Shown here piece by piece: positions 12,254-29,400 of a stretch of 64,000 bases of DNA. Both the position numbers and the translations under genes were made by a program. The DNA comes from Mesodorylaimus sp. YZB2_4. Its lineage: Eukaryota; Nematoda; Enoplea; Dorylaimida; Dorylaimidae. Below the pieces are notes generated by a model. That model did no database searches and was not told where the DNA came from. It saw only the letters and a program-made list of their open reading frames with translations. The DNA is taken from NCBI GenBank assembly GCA_030248295.1, contig JASANH010001573.1:1-64000 (forward strand). Reading direction: 5' to 3'. How positions within the stretch are numbered: position 1 is the first letter of the stretch; every line of letters starts with the position of its first letter.

Positions 12254-14344
12254 TCATTCTTGCCCCCATGAATTGTGTTGATATTGAAACATAATTTCCT
12301 GTATATCTTGGGCAGCTTTGACGGCCGATTTCACTGACAGTGATTCCAACGTTCGCGCGATATATTCGCCTAAAAATAAAGAATACGAAAAAATTCATCA
12401 ACCAACCAAACATTCTTACCAAAACTTTCCCAGCGCGTCTTTTTCTTGCAAGCTTCCATCAAAATCATGATATCCTTGTCGTTGAATCGAGATGGTCCTT
12501 GGTTCGAGCTTTCCTGGTGATTGACCGCCTGTTTACGTTTTCCTGGAATTATTTTAAAAAAGATAGGACCAGTAAGTGTAAAGACGAGGTGCAGCGTACC
12601 AATCGCTTTCAAACTCAAGCAAACTTCAGATTATTCAAAGTATAGTTAGGTAACCCTCACTTTTCTGAAACACCAATAAGAAAAAGCGCGAATTTTAAAT
12701 TTTTGTTTTTTAAACTGATGGCACTGTTCAAACCATGTGTTGTTTTTTATGATCTAAACATCATAAATAACAGCAGTTAGTCGCAACCTTTATTAGCCGA
12801 ACTGTAACGGAAAAAATGAGCGGAAATTTGAATTCGCGCGCCTTATTGCAAGAACCTTAGTAAAACAATCTACCTGTAACGTTACTCTCCTCGCGCCCGT
12901 GAAAGACTGAAATATTTAAAACTTTTGCACCTGCACCTAGTGTTTTTTTTAATGAGATGTTTTAAGATGAAACAAACTCACTTTTCGTACTGGCACCACC
13001 AAACGTGGTGACACGTCGATCAGTGGTCAAACTGGGGCCTGTCCCACCGCTCGTCCCAGCGCCACGTCTGACCTCCATCGTGTTCGAACTGCGTCCTGGA
13101 CTCGTGTATTGACGTTGGCTCCGTGCAGATTCAGCGATCGGTTGCACAGCAGCATTCAAACTTTGACTGAATCAAAAAATGAATGAATTTGTCAGAGAAA
13201 ATAACCCAGAATCGACTGATTCAACGATTTGAGTGGCACACCGGGGTATCTACCGTGCGTCTGATCCCCCCCCCCCCCCCCGAAATCCCACCAAAAGACC
13301 AGATACACTCTAGAAACGATATCGGAATATTGAAAAGAAGATTCTGATATTCAGATTAGGCATTCGAGTTTTAACTAGCGGAGGGGATGGGGTAGCCGAA
13401 ACTATGGACCGCCATCTCAAAAAGTCGAAATTGTCATTTAATGATAGCCCCAACTTTCGACTTTTTGACCTAGGTGCTTCTAAGAAATTCGGCTTCCCCC
13501 TATAACAACGTGGGTGATGAATCTAAATATCTCAATCTTTCAATATTCCGACATCGATTCTAGAGTGTACTTTGCCTTCAAGGTGTTGGTCGGTTCTCCT
13601 GTCACATTTTCTAACGAGAGGCCCGATGTGTAATAATAACGAGGATTAGAACAGCCTGGGGAAGGCATGCCACCAAACAAGAATTTAACTTTTCGGATCG
13701 GATTCAGGCTCATATTTGGAGGAAAGAGTATGACAACAACAGTACACTTACGATTCTCCTTGATGCGTGTGTGGGGTATTATCCACAGATTCATCCTGTT
13801 CAAGCCATCCGACCGCTTCTATAGCCTCTGTGTCATCCGATTCTGGCGCGTTGAACGACAAGTTGCCACCGCTAGCCATCAAGTTCTGTCCTTTTGCGGT
13901 TGCTGGGATCAATCGTGGTTTCTTGACTGTATTACTCATCGAAGCTAACGCAGTCATTCGGTGAAACTGAACCAACCGTCTTAGGCTATCCGCTTTCGGC
14001 AGATCTACACCGACAGCGGCAGGTGACGTTCCGAGAACTTCCCGAAGAATTTCGCTGACTGGAGCATTCGAACTGAGTGCCTTTTCTTTTAGAGTTTTTT
14101 TAACACGAAGAATTTCAAATTTCAAAGGAATCGGTTCGTGAATATGTTCTCCGAATTCGATAACATCGGCGCCTTCCATAGGATTGGATACTGTTTTTGC
14201 GTAGGCCAGACATAATTGTTTCCTTCGCTTTCGAGAATCACATACCCACGTCATTTCTCGGCCATTATCTCGTTTCTTCACGTAGCCGTAACCATTGTAA
14301 ACTAATTTTCGATTACCACGTTCTGTTGGTAGAAATTTTGCCAT
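12254..14344 (-). CDS. FLYWCH zinc-finger protein with a possible Myb-like segment
   Basis: Four exons (14344-13752, 13166-12982, 12542-12420, 12369-12254) join in phase to 338 aa ending at TGA. Residues about 10-75 form a FLYWCH finger: VYNGYGYVKKR, then MTWVCDSRKRRKQLC, then an EHIHEP ligand pair. FLYWCH proteins bind DNA and regulate transcription in nematodes and insects. The middle is Ser/Thr/Gly-rich. Exons 3-4 give SRFNDKDIMILMEAC, KTRWESFGEYIA and an amphipathic helix, reminiscent of one Myb/SANT repeat, but this is weak. Intron 1 carries a 265-bp MITE and an 18-base C run. The gene is divergent from PRPF6 across about 1.07 kb. Splice sites are all GT..AG (gtaagt, gtgagt, gtaaga). An upstream in-frame extension to 14638 exists but lacks domain support. 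Confidence 0.82.
13305..13569. mobile_element. MITE in FLYWCH intron 1
   Basis: The ends acactctagaaacgatatc and the reverse complement of the right end (acactctagaatcgatgtc) match and continue into cggaatattgaaa. Inside is an inverted pair, aaaagtcgaaa and tttcgacttttt. A related element lies at about 52614-52872 in intron 4 of family copy D. Confidence 0.7.
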
Positions 14345-14937
14345 GTTTCGAAATTTGCGAGAATTTATTGGCTTCTCGCAATTAAAATACGAAACTACAG
14401 CCCGAAACTTATTGACGGAGGCAATTTTCCGGGACGCGGACAATTGCCTCCCACAGACAACTGCCCCCACCGCAACACTGACTGCAGGTACACAGAGATG
14501 TCTGCTAGCGGCGGGTAAGAACGGTCGAGACGGCTGTGTTGCACGCCCGTCTTTCGGTCGATCGAGGGTGCTTAGGAGTTGATTAGTTGAGGTGGCGAAG
14601 TCACTGGGCATGGTGCGGGGCAAGTTGCAGTATCTCATGTTTTAAATTTGCGGCATGAATAGTAGAAAGTCTATATACATGTAATGCATATTTTTTGCGG
14701 CTTGTTGATTGTGGGCGGAGTGATATTGTAGGTGAATGCGTAAATCAAGGCATTGAGCACTAAGAGCGCCGTTGGTCAGGTGTTATTATGCATAGTTCTA
14801 CTTGCAGTCTCAATCTTGGGCCTAAGGGTTACCTTAGGCTTAGTCTACTTAGGGTGTTGCTCATTAAAGGCTTCAAACTGAAAAGGCGCTAGTTGCAGAT
14901 GCTTGCGAACTTGCGGCTTACACGAAAAGGCTTTTCC

Positions 14938-15142
14938 GACTGTTTTAGTCTTGGGCTTAGGAGGGATTCTTGACGTTGAAAAAGCTTAGGCTCATGCGTA
15001 GGTAATTTTTTGGGGCGGCGGCAATAGCACCGAGGCGCCGCAGGTGCAATTGCCGCCGCCCAAAGAAATTTACGCTGAGCCTAAGCCTGAAGCATTTTCG
15101 AGCCAAAAATTCACCTAAGCCCAAGCCTCAAAATCAGTCGCG
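14938..15142. repeat. Foldback inverted repeat between the FLYWCH gene and PRPF6
   Basis: The left arm reads gactgttttagtcttgggc, then cttaggctcatgcg, then ggggcggcggcaata. It pairs with the reverse complement of the right arm (gactgattttgag, cttaggctcagcg, gggcggcggcaatt). The arms are about 95 bases with scattered mismatches around a short GC-rich loop. The rest of the 14345-15415 spacer is non-coding and may hold the promoters of both divergent genes. Confidence 0.65.
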
Positions 15143-15415
15143 AGGACGCGCCGTTTTCCTTTTCATAGCTGTCAGTTGCATGTTCGCAAAATTTGAATTT
15201 CGCGCGTGGGAGGCAATTGTCCGTGAGTTCATTTTCCGTGCTTTCAATGCCGCGTCTAGCAGACAGTGCATACTGTACCTGCGTATATTACTGGTATCAA
15301 TTTGCGCCCTACTGTAGTGCGCTGCAATCGGTTCGGTTTCTCGACTGTATTGGTTTCGATTGGTTTTCGATTTCCAAATTTTTTTCCAGTCAATTATTTG
15401 AATTTTTTTTTGAAA

Positions 15416-21253
<5,838 letters not shown>

Positions 21254-21747
21254 GTCAATGTATTGTGGGTTTCCGTGTCCATCTGTTGGGCAGTGCATTG
21301 TAAAATATTGGAATGAAGCAGATAAGGATGGAGAGTGATGTCACCGGGTCGAAGCGGGGAACTCAGTGGCGAACTGTGCTGCTTTTGCATGTTACTCGTT
21401 AGGACAAATCTGTAAGGTAGGTCTCATGCAGTGGGCAAAAATCTGCAATTGAGGCAAGAATTATTTCAATTACTGTAAGGCAGACAAAGCGGGTGGCAAG
21501 GAATTAGGGTACTCGAAGCGTGTGTGGTGTATCTGCACAAACACCGCACAAAACCTGTTTGCACTCTATTTTCTTCTTGTAAACATGGAATGTCTAAAAG
21601 TGGTAGGGTGGCTGGCATGTGATAATAAGGGTGGGCCAGGCTAGTTGAGAGTGGTTACTTGTTTCTGAATCCTGTTTAGGAAGTGGCGAAGAGAAACTGG
21701 GTTAGCGAAAAACTAAACGAAGTTGGTTGTGTTTAGAGATTGGAAGG

Positions 21748-24700
21748 ATGAAACTTTTGTTGGTGCTGTTGTGTATTGGGTATGTCAGGGCCCAGCCCCA
21801 ACCACAGTCAACTCCTCCGTGGAGTGAATTCACATTTTTGCCTCGAGTACCGCCACCATTCGCAACACCACCACCATTGCCGTCCACGATTACCCCCAGT
21901 CTGCCTACCCCACCACCACTAGCCACCTTCAGTACTCGTACCTCTGTGACATGGAGGTTCTTCACGTTTGGGACTACTCCAGTGAGTGTGACCAATGAAA
22001 GTACCCATTCGACCCAGACCCCGACCCCACGCGTGGTTGGGATCACCAACACAACTGGTCACGTGACCAGGACTCCCACCACACATGGAGTAAGTGTCAG
22101 CATGTCGACTACGTCGTCGCTGGCCAGCAGTACACGTCAGTCCAGCACCAATGCTACCGCGCCTTCGAAGAGTACAAAGACCACAAAATCACCAATCATA
22201 TCCTCGAACATCACTGAAGATGACAACATGACCAGTACCCAATCGCCGAATGCCACTTCGCAGAAAGGAAAGAATAGTTGGGCCTCGAGGTGGGCAAATC
22301 GCCATTCAAACATCAACACCAGCACCACTCAGAATGCGTCCACTGCCACAGTGCCCACAACCACACCCACCACACCTGCACCACCGACCACCCTGCCACC
22401 TGGGCCCGTCATCTCCAGTGCCCAGTTCGGCGACTACGAGGAGCTGTGCCCTGACAACTTACCCCTGCGAGGATTCTCGTATCGAACGGTCGATAACGGG
22501 ACTGATAAGGATTACATTCTCAAGGCCCTGTGCTACCCCAAAGTCACGTTCTCCAATGCAAGTGTAAGTGCATGCTAATATCTTCCCTCTAGCTGCAATA
22601 GATCCCACAGCGATTCGCTGCGGAGTGTCTGTCGCATCGTTCGCAGAGACCTGAGGTATTGGCATACTGTAGCTGCTGCAGGTGCAACTCACTTGCAGCA
22701 GATCCTATCGATCAGCTAATTTCAGGGTCTGCTGTAACTTATCTATGGGTCGCTTTACACCAAATGTACGAGCGCAGCTAAGAAAGGAAGAGTGTCATTT
22801 ACAGATTGCAATCCCATAACATGAGCGCATCATGTTTTTCAGGCCCTCAACTTATCAGGTGCTGAATGCGAGTACAAGCAAGCATTTAGTGTCAACGATG
22901 ATGAGATCTACGAGAACGACACGTCTTTCATGTGCGCACCTGGCGAGTATATCAATGGGGCACAAAGTCAGTATTGGCAAGGATCGCGATTGTAAGTCGC
23001 GTATGTTTTTAAATGGGTGATTCAGTAGGTGAGAATTACGCGAACGGGTGGGGCTGGGCTGACCATCCAATCAGAACAATGGAACCACATTTTGTGATTT
23101 TTAGATACATAAATTCGTATTTTGTGCCTTTCAGGTTAAGAATCCGTTGCTGTAAAACTTCACTTCTGCACTACAGTCTGGATTACGGGTGTAATAACTG
23201 GCGCGCCGACCAGACGAATGCGGTGTTGCAGACCAAGGTTTCGCCCAAGTGTCCGATAGAAGTGCTGACTGCTGTGCGATTGGTGTCGCCGAAGGACGAT
23301 ATCGTTGTGCGGTATTGTGGGCTGGCCGTGAAAGATTCCAAGTTCAGTGCTGGTAAGTCTGGGCTGGACTGAGGTCGTGTTTGCAGGGTCTAAAGAATAT
23401 GGTGGGTCACTGTTTGGGCCGACAGCAGTTCATCCTTTGGTGATCAGATTGCTTGGGGAATCTTGTTGCGAGCTCTCCCATGGCGCTATCATTCAGTCTT
23501 ACACAGTTGAGGTTCGAAGGTGCAAAAAAAAACGGAGGCGCAAAGTGGCACTTGGGGCTAACAGAGTGCGGCGTGAGTCGACCTCTGATTTGGATATTCA
23601 CGCAAGCTTTCTCTAGTATAGTATGGTTCTCACGATCAGCGGAAAAACGAGCTGATAATGACAGAGGCGCGGGCTCAAATCCCGCTCAATGATTATGTTT
23701 GTGTATGTGTTCCAGTTGCGAGACCTCTTTCTTTTCTACAGTAAATTTTCACACAAGTTAAACATCGAGAATTTCGTTCTGGGGTCCTCATCTTTTCTTA
23801 TCATTTGGGTTTCTGATCCCAATGTCGCAATCAAGAGCCCAAATTCTGCGTTATGACCGTCAGCTGGCCCTTGCTCTTCCTGTGGGTCATACTCATCCTA
23901 TCGTCTTTGTCTTCTTTAATCTCGACTTAATCTGATCGTCGTCATTTTTTTGCAGTGTGCCAATCCGAACGACGTCAAGAACTAGATCGTCTTCGCGAAA
24001 TAAAGGCTCTGTTAGGCCCAATCCCATTCTATCAGCGTCCTCCAGAGGAAGAGCACCCAGCTGTTCAAAGACCCCGCGTGCAACCAGGAGATACAACTGG
24101 CGTGAACCAATCATTTATTTTCAACTGCAGTGACTACGAGGCCATCGACAGCGTCGAAGTTGACAACGTTGACGGAGATTTTGTGTTCCGATTTACCTGC
24201 GCACCTGTGGCCCCAACATTAGAGGTACGCGCAGCAGATACTGGTTCAAAACATGGCGGATCCTTAGCTTTTGGTTTCTGCAGTAGCGTTACACACAGCA
24301 TAGATCTCCAGTAAATCCCACGTGAACAGCATGACTGCAGACCAGACTCACAGCCAGAGTAAAGGAGCCCCACGCTGTGGCCAGAGTGCTGCGGACCATC
24401 CAGTGTAACACGGATGGATGGATGCTTTGGCCTATGAAACACGCTGAGCCATCTCATCGCTGGCTTCACGTCACTCTTTTCAGGTTCCAGTTGACTCGAC
24501 CGCAATCGACTTCCAAACCATGCCTCAATTAATCCAACGCGATGAATCGTGCGGCTATGACATGGACTATTTCATGTGCGGTGTCGATAAATACATCAGT
24601 CAAGCTGAGATGGATGGCACTCGACAACAGTCCTATGCATTTTTGTGCTGTCAGCTGCCCAATGCCGAACGGACTAGCAAAGCCCCCTTGGAAGTCAGGA

Positions 24701-24786
24701 ATGTCAGTTTCGACAGAAAGGGCCGCGCAAAGGTTCAAAGTCGACCAGGATACTTTTTAGAACAATTACACATTGTTCAAAAGTAA
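21748..24786 (+). CDS. Secreted mucin-like protein with two cysteine-rich repeats
   Basis: Five exons (21748-22563, 22843-22991, 23135-23352, 23956-24224, 24484-24786) join in phase to 584 aa. Residues 1-16 (MKLLLVLLCIGYVRAQ) are a signal peptide. Residues about 17-220 are Thr/Ser/Pro-rich with many Asn-x-Thr sites, so heavy glycosylation is likely. The rest contains two related cysteine modules: CEYKQAF, SFMCAPGEYINGAQSQYW and RIRCCK in the first; CGYDMDY, FMCGVDKYISQAEMDG and FLCCQL in the second. Each is preceded by a region with a D-rich, F.R.C-type strand. The CC pair and the F.C....I...S pattern recall dermatopontin-like extracellular proteins, but this is a weak resemblance. An extracellular matrix, cuticle or surface role is inferred. 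The final TAA overlaps a gtaagt, so another 3' exon cannot be excluded. Confidence 0.78.
23625..23695 (+). repeat. tRNA-derived SINE-like segment in intron 3 of the mucin-like gene
   Basis: A B-box-like arm, gcgcgggctcaaatcccgc, follows gctgataatgacagag. The T-stem pairs, but no acceptor stem or normal D arm is present. It resembles the segment at 56728-56790. Confidence 0.4.
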
Positions 24787-26456
24787 GTTGGTACTACATA
24801 CAATGATGGATTATGTTCAAAGTCGAACTGTCGTACCATCCTCCAGGGTCCTACTCTAGAAAACCATCTGTTGCCCCCGGGAGTTGACATTGCAGCAGTA
24901 TGCGTTTCGTTGCGGTCGCAAAACATTAACAAACCATAGTACACAAAGACAGCTTTTCGCTACTGCTACCTTTTTCAGACCAAGTTCGAAACCAATTTTG
25001 GTAACTGGTTGGTCAGAATATAAGAGTGTGAAGAATATCAGACCACGGGTGGCGAGACGCCTAACCAGCACTTCCAGCACCCATGTGATGAATTGGGCTG
25101 CTGCTGTTTTGATTCCCTATAGCATGCGTTTTTTTAATATCTAAAACTGCTTGCAGTGTGGAGCCCTGACTTTCCTGATAATAAGTAATAAATGCTGTGC
25201 ACTTCTGAATGTCAGAGAAAAATGCACGCTTAGTTAGTATCGAACCTTGATGGGAATTTTGAACATTGCAACTTTTCGATGGAGGGGAAACGTTGGAGAG
25301 AATATGCTGACAGGAGTTAGAAAAGTCGTTTCTATGTATAGCTAAGGGTGAAACATCAGCCCGACGGGTTGAGATCAATAATCCTCTCCCACTCGCCATG
25401 GCTCGCACGACAAGCTCACGATAGGCTGCTGCCTGTCGTCGTAAAGTAATAACACGTCAGAATGTCATTCAAGCTTTAGGATATTAGACGGTCGCTTGTT
25501 CAGATCCCCCTGCTAGAAGAGTAAAAACGAGCCAGAAAACCGCAAACATTTAATCTAAAACACGATATTCACCAAACAGTGTATCGTACAGCTCAAGTTC
25601 ACAAGCCTTTTATGGAGTCAGTCTGATGTCATATTTCACTTATCAGCTAACTGAGAAATTAAAAAGGCTTATTAAGAGCTTGCTGCAGTATGCCTTTATG
25701 GGATGACCTTTAATGAGTCTATTCAGAAAGCTTGCTGTTTGAGTCAAGAGTCAAGTCTTCCATTCATGCCATTCATGCCACGCTCAACCCATATAGGGGA
25801 TATGATACAAATCTGCTGCTCTTTAAACATTTTTCTTACTTCACCCACGCGAAAATTCAGGAAACTGTAAGACCAGTAATTCCCGCAGTCTTTTTACTGA
25901 AAGTTGTTGTACTGTAAGAGCCAAAACTTAAATTAAATCTCAGTTTTGAGCCTTTCATCAATAAATAGCGTCAAAGCGAGCAAAACACCCACGCACTATT
26001 GTAACTGGTCAGTTTAGTCGCATCACCCACAAAACTGTTTATATCACAAAAATATGTTGTCAAGTGCTAGGTACGAAGCCGAACTACATCACAGCAAAGT
26101 GTACAGCAGAATGTCGTAAGCACATGACGACAAGCAAATATAAAATCATAAATAAAATAAATATAAAATCAAAAATAATAAATAAGTAAAGTCAAAAATG
26201 CTAAGCTTTCAGATACTGTATCACATAATTAAGAAGCCGTAGATAAAAGCTCAAAATAAAGACTAGGAATTGCATACAATCACAAAAATAAAACATAGTC
26301 AACTAATTTGTAATAAATACCCACCACGACTAGTAACAAAAGTGATCCCATCAAAAAAAATAATCAGATGCGGCAGCTTAAGAAACCTGACTGAAGACGG
26401 CTGTAATTCGAATGTTCCCACCACCCTTAGAAACTCGGGTTTCCCACCATCCATTT
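24787..26456. other. Intergenic stretch, nothing recognised
   Basis: This lies between the plus-strand mucin-like gene and the minus-strand copy A. It is AT-rich, with simple aaataaa-type runs at about 26130-26190. No ORF has domain-like content or matched splice sites. Confidence 0.5.
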
Positions 26457-29400
26457 TTACTCAGGGTCCTCCTCCCACTTTAAACCACTTCCATCACCTT
26501 CTTCCATTTCTGCAGGCCCTGGTTCATCTTGGTCTTCACCCTCGCCAAATTCTTTCTCCATCGTTTCGTCGTCATCCTCACTTTCCCCCTTTATCTCAGC
26601 AAACTCCTCATCGGAATCCTCTGCATTGAAAGTTGAGCCGAACCTCGATATTTTATCTCTCAGCACATCTTTGATGTTTTTTTGGAACCTGGCGGTATTC
26701 TTTTGGATTCGACTTGGATCATCTGCTCGTTTGCTGGGGGCTTCGGTTCCGACCCAATAGCAGTAAGGAGCCCTGCCTCGTTCGTCGATGACGCGTGCCA
26801 GAAGGTGAGGAATATAACTGTAACTTTTGGCCATCTTGAAGAATTGAGTGGTCCAGTCGACAGTTCGTTTCAGCCATTTCCCTCGGACTTGAGGTTTCGC
26901 TGTTTTTTCATTTCGACGTATCTCTCTGTGCACACTGTCATTTTGATCAAAGGCTGCTAATATCTTCCTGAAAGAAATATTTCTGGTGAAAAAGGTGCAA
27001 AGATTTGTTTCACACAAAAATCAGTAAGGAATATCCCTCTTCAGAACTTGGAAACAGGGCAGGGCAGTACCTGATTAGCGTAGATTCGAAGGAAAAATGG
27101 AAACGTTTGTTGGTATACATGAGCGCCAAAGCATTCCAGTTTTCCAGCCGGCCAGTGTGTCTAGGAAGCAAAAATTTCAGTAGACCTTTCTTTTCTTGAA
27201 AACCTTGACTTTGATAAGCCTACCTAAAATTCAGATAATACGGAATATCGTTTTGCAGATTCTTGTCATTGATCACGCGTTCAATCGCTTTATAAGCTGG
27301 GCTATCGGCTTTCAAAGAACGAGGTTGTTTTTTCTCCTCGTTTTCATCAAGCCCATGGTGGCAAGCACCCTCAGGCCAACGATGTATTCCTAAAATAGCA
27401 AGTGATCCGATATAACACGGGCGACAGTAGATTTGGACTATACCTCGGATATGATACAAAAAACCAATCCAGAGTTCCTGAAAAGCAAACTTTTATTCAC
27501 ATGAGTATGTGCTGCAGAACACGAGACCAGAGCACTGCACTCCATGTTTCCTACCGGTCCCAAATGCCGACAGCAAAATACTTTTACCTTAAATTTGTCG
27601 TCCTTGCCATCGCATTCTTTACTGCAGTAAAACCAATGATTCTTGACGTGCCTGATCCATTTAAGAAAGACTGCCCTGTCTCCATCCTTTCCAAGTTTAG
27701 CCTGAAAAGCAGCCGATATGATAATCAAATTGCCTGACCTAATAACTCCAACTATATTGTCAGAGAAAATATTCCTTTTTAAGTTCTGCGCTGAGTTTTT
27801 AGCATACTTGCCTTTGCTATATGATCAAAGTGTCTCACATGTATGCCTTTTTTAAATATCTATTTGATAAGCAAACAAAAATGACCGGGTTTTTTTGAGC
27901 AAATAAGTTCACTTACCTTGCACAGCTCCTTCCCCATGTTTTTTGCCTGAAATCACAAAGGAAACGTGACACGTGAACGTGAACAAAGAGCTAACGTGAC
28001 AAGAATATTGTCAGTCCGGGGTGCTTACCTTGTGCCACACGTCCAATTGATGGGTTGCCTGTTCGCACGCTTCCAACATCTGATAGAAATCATTTTCCTT
28101 AACATCTTCAAATTGTTGTAACGATCGCTTCGCCTTTTTCAAAAACAGCTGGGGATCCCTCTTTGCTAGTTCTGAAAGTTGGCAAGGGTGTGAGGTATAG
28201 ATGGAAGGCTATAGCGAGAATGTGCCTTGGATGGGAAAGATCAGGATGGCATGAGAATATGTTTGGGCTAGGCTGGAATAGTATGCCAATCTGGTCCAAG
28301 CACTTGACGGTGCAGCATTGTGAACATGAGGGGTATTCGAGCAAAGATTTGCTTTTGCTCTCTGAGTACTCCTATCAAATGAATAGCCAGCCTCTCCTGA
28401 TGTTGTTCTGTAACTTACTCATAATCGATTTTATGGAACCATGGCCGTCTGTTACAATTTCGTCCAGTTCGATGCCTAGCGAGGCTAGGGACCACACCGA
28501 TCGCAGAAATCCGGCTAGTTCCATATTTGCTAAAAATATGGTGTTTATCAAGCTGGCGTTAGGTCTTCCATATCACTTCCTACTCCTGGAAAGCTCTGCA
28601 GTAGTGGTGTATGTTGCAAACTAACCTTCTCTCAATAGCTCTTACATAACTGGCTACGTAGTAAGCAATGATTGTGGCATAGTTAGCACCGTAACTACCA
28701 ATAACTATGCGCAACATAAACATGTCCCACAAATTTCCTTGCTAGCTCCCCAAATAAGTAGTTGATGATGTGGCAGCATGCGTGAAAGTGATGCTAATAA
28801 AAAATTAGACAGAATACTTCAGTCTAAGAATGCATAATTGAACTTACACGAATTAAAGTTCGTATGACGCTGATCGATCAAGTTTATTGAAATTATGTAT
28901 CTAAAAAGTTATTAAAATATGCATCGTCACAGAGAAGAACCTGGCAAAAAACTTACGCAGTGTCTTGCCATTCTTTTTTCCCCTTTTCCGTTTCTTTGCC
29001 TGTCGCCACGATCATCTGAGCGTAAGTGCAATTCAATGCTGCAGTGCCTGGAGTGTCGAATGAACCTAAAAAATAAGAAGCTTTAGCATTGGTGCAGAAT
29101 TATGCATCTGTGGTGCTAATAACGTAGGTACAGGATATGCACATCAGACATGGTAGCACAGGTGAAGTGTGATAATTGCTCCAGATCATAGAGTTAGTCG
29201 TGTCTGCTAGTCAGCCTAATGTAGTCTGTGTGGCACGGCCCTGGTGCCTAGCACACTGGGTAGCAGAGTACGGCAATGTGTTGGGGGTCTGCAGGTGATG
29301 GAGGACGGCTTGTAGAAAGCCATTACCGCTGATAATGAGACGCTTGCTGTGGACAGACAGACACCGAATACTGACCCATTAAGTACCATGCAGCTTAGAG

